12,975 nt of DNA from an uncultured Lachnospiraceae bacterium. GTDB lineage: Bacteria; Bacillota; Clostridia; Lachnospirales; Lachnospiraceae. The stretch's first letter is position 1, and each line of letters opens with the position of its first letter. The stretch covers positions 1 to 12,975 of the forward strand of contig CAMQOJ010000062.1 in assembly GCA_947003375.1 (NCBI GenBank). Direction: 5' to 3'. The notes beneath the pieces are model-generated. The model made no database searches, had not been told where the DNA came from, and worked only from the letters and a program-made list of their open reading frames with translations. Position numbers and translations under genes: made by a program. This document shows, piece after piece, positions 7,001-12,975 of this stretch.

Positions 7001-8869
7001 ATGACAAAATCATTTTCGCATAAGCAACCGTACCCTTTAGGAGCCCACACAGAGGGCGGTGGAGTTCGTTTTTCCTTCGTGTCCAAGGCTGAGTCCTGCG
7101 GAATCCTGCTGTACGACAGGCACACGGGCAGTCTGTTGGAGAAGATTCCTTTTGTCGGAGAGGACAGGATTGGGAACGTCTATTGCAGGGCAGTGGAGAA
7201 CATAGACACGAAAGCGTGCGCTTACCTCTTCTATGAGGGGGAGCGCCTGATTCCTGACGAAAGAGGACGCGCATTCCCGAAAAGGATTCCCTATGGGAAG
7301 GCGCGCACTGCGGAAGATATGAAAGCCGGTTTCCTGACGGATGAATTTGACTGGGAGGGGGACTGCTTCCCTCGGATTCCCTACCGCCGGGTGATTGGGT
7401 ACTGCCTGCACGTAAGGGGCTTTACGAAGCATGCCTCCTCAAATGTGGAGCACAGGGGCACATTTGCCGGGATAAAGGAAAAAATTCCCTATCTGAAAGA
7501 AATCGGTATCACCACCCTTGAACTTCAGCCCGCATATGAATTCGCGGAAATCCCCCTGAAGGGGGAGACAGCCGGGAATCTCCCCCATGTGATGGACGCG
7601 GCTGTGACCGGGCGTCCTGCGGGGAAGGAGCTGAATTATTGGGGTTATAAAAAGGGTTATTACTATGCGCCCAAGGCCGCCTATGCTGCGTCCTGTGACC
7701 CTGCGGTTGAGTTCAAGGAGCTGGTAAGGGGGCTCCATGGGAGCGGGATGGAGCTGGTGATGCAGTTCTATTTCCCCAAAGAGGTAAACCGCAGAGAGAT
7801 TCTGGAGATTCTGTGCTTTTGGGTGCTGGAGTACCATGTGGACGGTTTCCATCTGCTGGGGGAGAACCTGCCCATGGACATGCTGGCGAGGGACGATGTG
7901 CTGGCGGATACGAAGCTGTGGCATTACGGCTTTGACATGGGCAGCATCTATGAAAGGAACGAGGAGCCCCGGTATCCCCATGTGGCCGAGTATAATGACG
8001 CATGGTATTATGACATGCGCAGATTCTTAAAGGGCGATGGGAACATGCTGGGCAGCGTGCTCTATCATATGCGCCACATCCCCCGGAAGGCGGGCGCTAT
8101 TCACTACCTCACCAATTATTACGGATTTACCCTGGCGGACATGGTGTCCTATGACTATAAGCACAATGAGGAGAATGGGGAGGATAACAGGGACGGGAGC
8201 GATTACAACTGCAGCTGGAACTGCGGAGACGAGGGCGCTACCCGCAGGCGCGCTGTCCGGGAGCTGAGGATTCGGCAGATGAAGAATGCCATGTGCCTGA
8301 TTCTGCTGGCCCAATCCAGCCCGCTGATTTTCATGGGGGACGAATTCGGGAACTCCCAGAGAGGGAACAATAATCCCTACTGCCAGGACAACACGGTGAC
8401 ATGGCTGGACTGGAGATGTATGGAGCGGAACGCCGAGCTGCACGCCTTCTGGAAGATGCTGGTGGGATTCAGGCAGAGAAACCCTATCCTGCGGCCTGAA
8501 AAGGAGCTTAGTCTCATGGATTCCATGGCCTGCGGCTATCCGGATATGTCCTATCACGGACAGTATGCCTGGAGGCCTGAGACGGAGGGCAATTATAGAC
8601 ATGTCGGCATCATGCTGTGCGGGAAGTACGCCGAGCACGGGGAAGGCTGTGACGGCGAGTTCCTGTATCTTGCCATGAACATGCACTGGGACAGCCACGA
8701 CCTGGCATTGCCTAAGCTGCCCAAAGGGATGGAGTGGGAACTGGCGTTCTCCACGAAACGGGAGGGCAACCGGAAGGAGGACAGGGAAGAGGAAGGGGAT
8801 CAGCTCCTGCGGCAGGTACCGCCCAGAAGCATCTCCATGTATGTGGCAATGCGGGAAAGCAACGATTGA
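7001..8869 (+). CDS. Catalytically degenerate GlgX-like (GH13) protein
   Basis: A 622-aa protein with the frame of a GlgX/isoamylase-type glycogen debranching enzyme. There is an N-terminal CBM48-like beta domain (about 10-100) and a GH13 barrel from about 130. GlgX signatures remain: KHNEENGEDNRDG (388-400), SWNCGDEG (405-412), GDEFGNSQRGNNNPYCQDN (446-464) and WLDW. Yet every catalytic site is replaced. Region I DVVxNH reads QFYFPK (255-260), the nucleophile Asp in GFRxD is L286 (GFHLL), the acid/base Glu position is K305, and the region IV His-Asp is Y373-Y374 (TNYYGFTL). The segment between regions I and II is also much shorter than in GlgX. Hydrolysis by the GH13 mechanism is therefore unlikely; glycogen binding or a scaffold role is inference. 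The start is ATG 7001 because GGAGGGG lies just upstream; an in-frame ATG at 6941 would sit close to the promoter without a good site. No frameshift is seen, so the gene appears maintained. Confidence 0.9.
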   Translation: MTKSFSHKQPYPLGAHTEGGGVRFSFVSKAESCGILLYDRHTGSLLEKIPFVGEDRIGNVYCRAVENIDTKACAYLFYEGERLIPDERGRAFPKRIPYGKARTAEDMKAGFLTDEFDWEGDCFPRIPYRRVIGYCLHVRGFTKHASSNVEHRGTFAGIKEKIPYLKEIGITTLELQPAYEFAEIPLKGETAGNLPHVMDAAVTGRPAGKELNYWGYKKGYYYAPKAAYAASCDPAVEFKELVRGLHGSGMELVMQFYFPKEVNRREILEILCFWVLEYHVDGFHLLGENLPMDMLARDDVLADTKLWHYGFDMGSIYERNEEPRYPHVAEYNDAWYYDMRRFLKGDGNMLGSVLYHMRHIPRKAGAIHYLTNYYGFTLADMVSYDYKHNEENGEDNRDGSDYNCSWNCGDEGATRRRAVRELRIRQMKNAMCLILLAQSSPLIFMGDEFGNSQRGNNNPYCQDNTVTWLDWRCMERNAELHAFWKMLVGFRQRNPILRPEKELSLMDSMACGYPDMSYHGQYAWRPETEGNYRHVGIMLCGKYAEHGEGCDGEFLYLAMNMHWDSHDLALPKLPKGMEWELAFSTKREGNRKEDREEEGDQLLRQVPPRSISMYVAMRESND

Positions 8870-8890
8870 AAAGCTTTGAACTTGCACGGA

Positions 8891-8919
8891 TTGACAGTAT
8901 TCGCATATGATACCATAAA
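8891..8919 (+). promoter_or_regulatory. Promoter for the Cys-rich protein gene
   Basis: A perfect -35 TTGACA (8891-8896) is followed after 17 bp by CATAAA (8914-8919). The predicted start near 8926 leaves only about 14 bases before ATG 8940, enough for the GGAG site, but almost none before ATG 8928. Confidence 0.65.
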
Positions 8920-8930
8920 TACATCATATG
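8904..8930. promoter_or_regulatory. Operator-like dyad over the Cys-rich gene promoter
   Basis: CATATGAT (8904-8911) and ATCATATG (8923-8930) are exact inverted copies with an 11-bp spacer. The dyad spans the -10 and the transcription start, where a dimeric repressor would block polymerase. No known regulator is assigned. Confidence 0.5.
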
Positions 8931-8939
8931 GAGAACTGT

Positions 8940-9386
8940 ATGAACTGCATCTTTTTATTATTATTGCTTAGCTGCTGCGGCGGCTGGGGAAATGACTGCG
9001 GCTGTGGGAAACGCTGTGGCTGCGGGAATGGAAGGGACTGCTGCGGCAGGCAGGAACGAGGCGGCAGGCAGGAGCATCGGCATGGCTGCCATGAGAAGGA
9101 GAGGCCCTGCAGCGATGGCTGCGGAGCCCGGGATGGCCGGAGAGAAAGGCCCTGCTGTGAGCCCTGTGACGATGGCTGCGGGAGGGAAAGGCCCTGCTGT
9201 GAGCCCTGTGACGATGGCTGCGGGAGGGAAAGGCCCTGCTGCGGCCCTGAGTCAGATGGCTGTGGCCGGGAGGAGAGGGACTGCGGATGTGACGCGCCTT
9301 CGTCAGGCATGATTCCGCCCCCCTGGCAGGACTATCCCAAGTTTCCCCGCAGGGACAATAGGGAGGACTGCGGATGTGAGCAGTAG
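8940..9386 (+). CDS. Small Cys-rich repeat protein
   Basis: 148 aa from ATG 8940, with 27 cysteines. It opens with a short hydrophobic run, MNCIFLLLLLSCC, then GNDCGCG/RCGCG/DCC clusters. A 14-residue repeat RERPCCEPCDDGCG follows (units near 9139-9264), and a Pro-containing end finishes DCGCEQ. I chose 8940 over the in-frame ATG 8928 because GGAG (8930-8933) lies 6 bases before it and the predicted transcript starts near 8926. Small Cys-rich proteins with a leucine-run start occur in Lachnospiraceae, and some databases call them chorion-like by composition only. Function unknown: metal binding, a disulfide-linked surface or spore layer, or a secreted peptide are all guesses. The case for a real gene is the promoter, dyad, ribosome site and terminator fitting the same frame. 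Confidence 0.65.
   Translation: MNCIFLLLLLSCCGGWGNDCGCGKRCGCGNGRDCCGRQERGGRQEHRHGCHEKERPCSDGCGARDGRRERPCCEPCDDGCGRERPCCEPCDDGCGRERPCCGPESDGCGREERDCGCDAPSSGMIPPPWQDYPKFPRRDNREDCGCEQ
9139..9264 (+). repeat. Tandem 42-bp repeat within the Cys-rich gene
   Basis: Units 9139-9180 and 9181-9222 differ at a single base. A third, 9223-9264, keeps the first half and diverges later. 42 bp equals 14 codons, so the frame is kept and copy number can change by slippage or recombination without breaking the protein. A more degenerate relative precedes it near 9097-9122. Confidence 0.9.
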
Positions 9387-9427
9387 GCTCTTCCGCGGAA
9401 CCGGCTAAGAGAACAGGATGAGGATAG

Positions 9428-9462
9428 AAAGGCGGTCCCCATGGAGGTTGACCGCCTTTTTT
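9428..9462 (+). terminator. Rho-independent terminator after the Cys-rich gene
   Basis: AAAGGCGGTC (9428-9437) pairs perfectly with GACCGCCTTT (9450-9459) around a 12-nt loop, and the T-run goes on to 9462. The A-run on the other side makes a bidirectional role possible. Confidence 0.9.
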
Positions 9463-9484
9463 GCTGCTTTTGCGCAAAAAGGTA

Positions 9485-9513
9485 TTTAAAAGACAAAATG
9501 ATTGTGATATAAT
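9485..9513 (+). promoter_or_regulatory. Promoter for the lactonase gene
   Basis: TTTAAA (9485-9490), 17 bp, then TATAAT (9508-9513) with an extended TGA just before it. A 12-bp palindrome, TTTTGCGCAAAA (9468-9479), lies immediately upstream and could be a regulator site. Confidence 0.75.
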
Positions 9514-9545
9514 AAGGCCATGTACTGCGAAACGGAGGTTTTGGC

Positions 9546-10595
9546 ATGGAAAAAGAGAAGTATGTGGCATATGTCTCCACGTACACCCAGGGAGACAAGA
9601 ACGGAATCAAAATATATGACGTGGATGTGGAGAAGGGCCGTTTCGTCGAGAAGGACAAGGTGGAGATTACCAATTCCTCCTATGTGACCATCTCCCACAA
9701 TGAGAAGTATCTATATTCCATCACGGATTTCGGGGTGGAGTCTTACCTGATACTGAAGGACGGCAGCCTGGAATTCATCAATTTCGCCACAATCAACGGT
9801 ATGCGGGGATGCTATCTGGCCACGGATTATACGGACAGCTATCTGTTCGTGGCCGGTTATCACGACGGGAAGCTGACTGTGCTGAAGCTGGCGGAGAATG
9901 GCGCTGTGGGCGATATTACAGACGAAATCTATCATAAAGGGCTGGGAATCATAGCGGAGCGCAATTCCAGGCCCCATATCAACTGTGCCCGGATGACCCA
10001 TGACAATAAATATCTGCTGGTGGCGGATCAGGGCATGGATCACGTGAAGGTGTACCGCTTCGATGCGACGCTGGGCAAGGTGACCTTGGCGGACATCGTC
10101 CACAGCGAGTTGGACGCCAATCCCAGACATATCAAGATTTCCAGGGACGGCCATTATATCTATATCGTGAATGAGTTCAAGTGTACGATTGATGTGTTCT
10201 CCTATGAGGAAAAGAGTGGACAGCCTATCTTCGAGAAGCTCCAGACCGTGTCTACCTGCGAGCAGGAGATGGGGAGCTTCAACGCAGCCAGCGCGCTGAC
10301 ATTTTCCGATGACCACAAATATCTGCTCAGCAGCAATGCCGGAGCCAATTCTGTGGTAATGTACGAGGTGGATGAGGCTACCGGGCATCTCAGGGAGATT
10401 TTCGAGCTGCCTGTGGGCGGGGAATATCCAAAGGACGCCAGCCTGTTCCCCAACAATAAGTTCCTCGTATCCCTGAACCATGAGTCCAACAGCATGACTT
10501 TCTTCCATGTGGATGTGGAGAAAGGCACGATGATTATGAATGGGCCTCCTATCAAGGTGAACGTACCGAACTGTATTACATTCCACAAACTATGA
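9546..10595 (+). CDS. Lactonase, 7-bladed beta-propeller (6-phosphogluconolactonase family)
   Basis: A 349-aa cytoplasmic protein of the Pgl/YbhE beta-propeller lactonase family (about 330-350 aa). It has repeated blade strands such as YVTISHNEKYLYSI and the family landmarks SRPHINCARMTHDNKYLLVADQG (split across blades 4), NPRHIKISRDGHYIYIVNE and a closing GPPIKVNVPNCI blade. Family members hydrolyse 6-phosphogluconolactone in the oxidative pentose phosphate pathway, but many paralogs have unproven substrates, so I leave the symbol empty. Start set by CGGAGG at 9532-9537. It has its own extended -10 promoter and a terminator directly after the stop, so it is probably transcribed largely alone. 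No zwf or gnd neighbour supports the pentose phosphate role here. Confidence 0.85.
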   Translation: MEKEKYVAYVSTYTQGDKNGIKIYDVDVEKGRFVEKDKVEITNSSYVTISHNEKYLYSITDFGVESYLILKDGSLEFINFATINGMRGCYLATDYTDSYLFVAGYHDGKLTVLKLAENGAVGDITDEIYHKGLGIIAERNSRPHINCARMTHDNKYLLVADQGMDHVKVYRFDATLGKVTLADIVHSELDANPRHIKISRDGHYIYIVNEFKCTIDVFSYEEKSGQPIFEKLQTVSTCEQEMGSFNAASALTFSDDHKYLLSSNAGANSVVMYEVDEATGHLREIFELPVGGEYPKDASLFPNNKFLVSLNHESNSMTFFHVDVEKGTMIMNGPPIKVNVPNCITFHKL

Positions 10596-10601
10596 GATTG
10601 G

Positions 10602-10632
10602 ATGGGTTGCTTGAAGCGGCAGCCCATTTTTT
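10602..10632 (+). terminator. Terminator between the lactonase gene and aroC
   Basis: ATGGGTTGC (10602-10610) pairs with GCAGCCCAT (10619-10627), one G·U, around an 8-nt loop, followed by a T-run through 10632. It ends just 22 bases before the aroC start, so it may act as an attenuator as well as the lactonase terminator. Confidence 0.85.
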
Positions 10633-10654
10633 CTGTAAGAAAGGAAGAGACGAG

Positions 10655-11770
10655 ATGGCTGGTTCAACTTATGGAACAATTTTCAAAATCACTACATGGG
10701 GGGAATCCCACGGAAAGGCCCTGGGGGTAGTCATTGACGGCTGTCCCGCGGGCCTGCCCTTGGAAGAGGGGGATATCCAGCGGTATCTGGACAGGCGCAA
10801 GCCGGGCTCCAGCAGTATCACCACCCAGAGGAAGGAGGACGATGCGGTGGAGATTCTCTCCGGCCTGTTCCAGGGCAGGACCACCGGCACGCCCATCTCC
10901 CTGACAGTGCGCAACACCTCCCAGATTTCCAGGGACTACAGCGAGATAGCCTCGTACTACCGTCCGGGCCACGCGGACTATACCTTTGACGAAAAATACG
11001 GCTTTCGGGACTACCGGGGCGGCGGGCGCTCCTCCGGCAGGGAGACGGTAGGACGGGTTGCTGCGGGAGCCGTGGCCTGCAAGATTCTGGAGCAGCTTGG
11101 GGTGCGGGTGTGGGCCTATACCCGCGCTATCGGCCCCATCGAGGCAGAGCCGGACCGATTCGACAGGGCCGTGAGCTTGCGCACGCCCACGGCCATGCCT
11201 GATGAGGCGGCGGACGCGGCGGCTGTGGAATACCTGGAGAAGGCAAAGCGGGAGACGGATTCCGTGGGCGGGTGCATGGAGTGCGTCGTGGAAGGGCTTC
11301 CGGCGGGAATCGGAGATCCTGTCTTCGAGAAGCTGGACGCGAACCTGGCAAAGGCCGTCATGTCCATCGGTGCGGTGAAGGCTGTGGAGATTGGGGACGG
11401 AATCCAGGCGGCCGCCAGGCGGGGAAGCGAGAACAACGATGCTTTCCATATGGAGGATGGAGCCGTAACAAAGACGACCAACCACGCGGGGGGCATCCTG
11501 GGCGGCATCAGCGACGGGGATGCCGTGGTGGTGCGGGCCTGGGTGAAACCCACCCCCTCCATCTTCCTGGGACAGAGGACGGTGAACCAGTCTGGCGAGG
11601 AGATTGAGGTCCATATCAAAGGGCGGCACGATCCGATTATCGTGCCCAGGGCCGTGGTGGTGCTGGAGTGCATGACGGCGCTGACGGTGCTGGACGCCAT
11701 GCTGCTGAACATGTCCGCACGGCTGGACAGGGTGAGGGATTTCTATGCGCGCGTGAAGGAGGAGAGATAG
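10655..11770 (+). CDS. aroC: Chorismate synthase
   Basis: Chorismate synthase, 371 aa, within the family's usual 360-390. It converts EPSP to chorismate, the last shikimate step, using reduced FMN as a non-redox cofactor. Signatures: TWGESHG with H19 (14-20), GRTTGTPISLTVRNT (74-88), YRPGHADYTFDEKYG with H106 (102-116), RGGGRSSGRET (121-131), KPTPSI (298-303) and GRHDPIIVPRAV (323-334). I set the start at ATG 10655 because AAGGA lies at 10641-10645. The longer frame from 10592 would translate through the terminator stem, and its extra 21 residues are not family-like. The stop abuts the ATG of tgt, so the two genes are co-transcribed. I find no promoter between the terminator and the start. 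Confidence 0.97.
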   Translation: MAGSTYGTIFKITTWGESHGKALGVVIDGCPAGLPLEEGDIQRYLDRRKPGSSSITTQRKEDDAVEILSGLFQGRTTGTPISLTVRNTSQISRDYSEIASYYRPGHADYTFDEKYGFRDYRGGGRSSGRETVGRVAAGAVACKILEQLGVRVWAYTRAIGPIEAEPDRFDRAVSLRTPTAMPDEAADAAAVEYLEKAKRETDSVGGCMECVVEGLPAGIGDPVFEKLDANLAKAVMSIGAVKAVEIGDGIQAAARRGSENNDAFHMEDGAVTKTTNHAGGILGGISDGDAVVVRAWVKPTPSIFLGQRTVNQSGEEIEVHIKGRHDPIIVPRAVVVLECMTALTVLDAMLLNMSARLDRVRDFYARVKEER

Positions 11771-12928
11771 ATGTATCGTATATTAAAGAGGGAAGGAAGA
11801 GCGAAGCGTGCAGAGCTTGTGACGGTCCACGGCACGGTTCAGACGCCTGTGTTCATGAATGTGGGGACCGCGGCAGCCATCAAAGGGGCGGTGGCCACGT
11901 CCGACCTGGAGCAGATAGGGACTCAGGTGGAGCTCTCCAATACCTATCATCTGCATGTGCGCCCCGGGGACAAGGTGGTGAGGCAGCTTGGCGGGCTGCA
12001 TAAGTTCATGTCCTGGGACAAGCCCATACTCACGGATTCCGGCGGCTTTCAGGTATTTTCCCTGGCGGGGCTGCGCAAGATCAGGGAGGAAGGGGTGTAC
12101 TTCAACTCCCATGTGGACGGCAGAAAGATTTTCATGGGGCCGGAGGAGAGCATGCGGATTCAGTCCAACCTGGCATCCACCATCGCCATGGCCTTTGACG
12201 AGTGCGCGCCCAGCAAGGCGGACAGGGAATATGTCCAGGCCTCTGTGGACCGCACGGCCAGGTGGCTGGAGCGCTGCAAGCGGGAGATGGCACGGCTGAA
12301 CGGCCTGGAGGATACGATCAACCGCAGGCAGCTCCTCTTTGGCATCAATCAAGGAGCCGTCTATCCGGACATCCGCATAGAGCATGCGAAAAGGATATCG
12401 GAGATGGAGCTGGACGGCTATGCGGTGGGCGGCCTGGCCGTGGGGGAGACCCACGAGGAGATGTATTACATCCTGGACGAAGTGGTGCCGCATCTGCCCC
12501 AGGACAAGCCCACCTACCTCATGGGTGTGGGCACGCCGGCCAACATCCTGGAGGGCGTGGAGCGGGGTGTGGACTTCTTCGACTGCGTGTACCCTACCCG
12601 GAACGGCAGGCACGGCCATCTGTACACCAACCGCGGGAAGATAAACCTGTTCAACGCCAGGTACGAGCTGGACGACAGGCCCATTGAGGAGGGCTGTGGC
12701 TGCCCGGCCTGCCGGAGATATTCCAGGGCCTATATCAGGCATCTGCTGAAGGCGAAGGAGATGCTGGGGATGCGGCTGTGCGTGCTGCATAATCTGTATT
12801 TTTATAATACGATGATGAGTGAGATACGGGACGCGCTGGATCAGGGGAGGTTCGCGGCGTATAAGAAGGGGAAGCTGGAGGGGATGGCTGGTGATAACTT
12901 TGCCGAGTTGAACAATGGCGGGGTTTAG
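11771..12928 (+). CDS. tgt: Queuine/preQ1 tRNA-guanine transglycosylase
   Basis: Bacterial Tgt, 385 aa, usual length. It exchanges the guanine at position 34 of tRNAs with GUN anticodons for preQ1, on the way to queuosine. Landmarks: FMNVGTAAAIKG, SNTYHLHVRPG, TDSGGFQVFS with D89, FDECAP with D143 and C145 (base recognition), GINQGAVYPD, GGLAVGE, FDCVYPTRNGRHG with the nucleophile D271, and a zinc site C309, C311, C314 and H340. The ATG follows the aroC stop without a gap, and its AAGGAGGAG site lies inside aroC (11757-11765), which suggests translational coupling. Common partners queA and yajC are not adjacent in view. No preQ1 riboswitch could fit here. Confidence 0.98.
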   Translation: MYRILKREGRAKRAELVTVHGTVQTPVFMNVGTAAAIKGAVATSDLEQIGTQVELSNTYHLHVRPGDKVVRQLGGLHKFMSWDKPILTDSGGFQVFSLAGLRKIREEGVYFNSHVDGRKIFMGPEESMRIQSNLASTIAMAFDECAPSKADREYVQASVDRTARWLERCKREMARLNGLEDTINRRQLLFGINQGAVYPDIRIEHAKRISEMELDGYAVGGLAVGETHEEMYYILDEVVPHLPQDKPTYLMGVGTPANILEGVERGVDFFDCVYPTRNGRHGHLYTNRGKINLFNARYELDDRPIEEGCGCPACRRYSRAYIRHLLKAKEMLGMRLCVLHNLYFYNTMMSEIRDALDQGRFAAYKKGKLEGMAGDNFAELNNGGV

Positions 12929-12975
12929 GTAGGAAAAGGTTAGGAAAATCTGCTCAGCCCCTTGACCAATCGGAT

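Noticed and set aside
8027..8887. 286-aa frame antisense to the GlgX-like gene
   Set aside because: A shadow frame with no ribosome site and composition mirroring the real gene.
8924..9310. Pro/Ser/Gln repeat frame antisense to the Cys-rich gene
   Set aside because: The promoter, ribosome site and terminator fit the plus-strand frame, and the repeats keep any frame open because their length is a multiple of 3.
8992..9312. Ala/Gly-rich frame in another plus-strand frame over the Cys-rich gene
   Set aside because: It has no ribosome site or promoter at its start. It is a by-product of the 42-bp repeats.
10592..10654. Upstream start for aroC overlapping the lactonase stop
   Set aside because: It would translate through a strong terminator stem, and the extra residues are not part of chorismate synthase. 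ATG 10655 has a ribosome site.
11783..12790. 335-aa frame antisense to tgt
   Set aside because: A shadow. Tgt on the plus strand has all its catalytic and zinc residues.

Overview
The window looks like part of a chromosome from a Gram-positive anaerobe of the Clostridia, most likely Lachnospiraceae. The reasons are moderately high GC, strong GGAGG-type ribosome sites, near-consensus sigma-A promoters, a DUF1292 protein, an acetate kinase, a bacterial-type Tgt and a small Cys-rich repeat protein. This placement is inference from gene style; no rRNA or tRNA gene is present.

Layout, left to right. Positions 1-170 hold a 109-bp-period repeat whose parts form a long imperfect hairpin, just upstream of ackA (acetate kinase). 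A clear terminator follows ackA. A 306-bp gap with several inverted repeats and a promoter leads to a membrane-anchored C39-like cysteine peptidase. Next come gltX (glutamyl-tRNA synthetase) and a UvrD/PcrA-like helicase with a structured leader. The helicase 3' end overlaps, tail to tail, a minus-strand DUF1292 gene. A divergent promoter region then starts a GlgX-like GH13 protein that has lost every catalytic residue. After it come a Cys-rich repeat protein with its own promoter, operator-like dyad and terminator, a 7-bladed beta-propeller lactonase (6-phosphogluconolactonase family), a terminator, and the tightly coupled pair aroC (chorismate synthase) and tgt (tRNA-guanine transglycosylase). 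The last 47 bases hold nothing I recognise.

Most genes have their own promoter or terminator, so the window reads as a series of short transcription units rather than one operon. Acetate production, tRNA charging, DNA repair, aromatic biosynthesis and tRNA modification are ordinary housekeeping. I see no defence system, prophage, transposon or CRISPR array. The points that deserve a second look are the degenerate GlgX-like protein, the Cys-rich protein with its operator-like dyad, the poly-acidic/poly-serine antisense overlap, the repeat/hairpin block ahead of ackA, and the terminator just in front of aroC.
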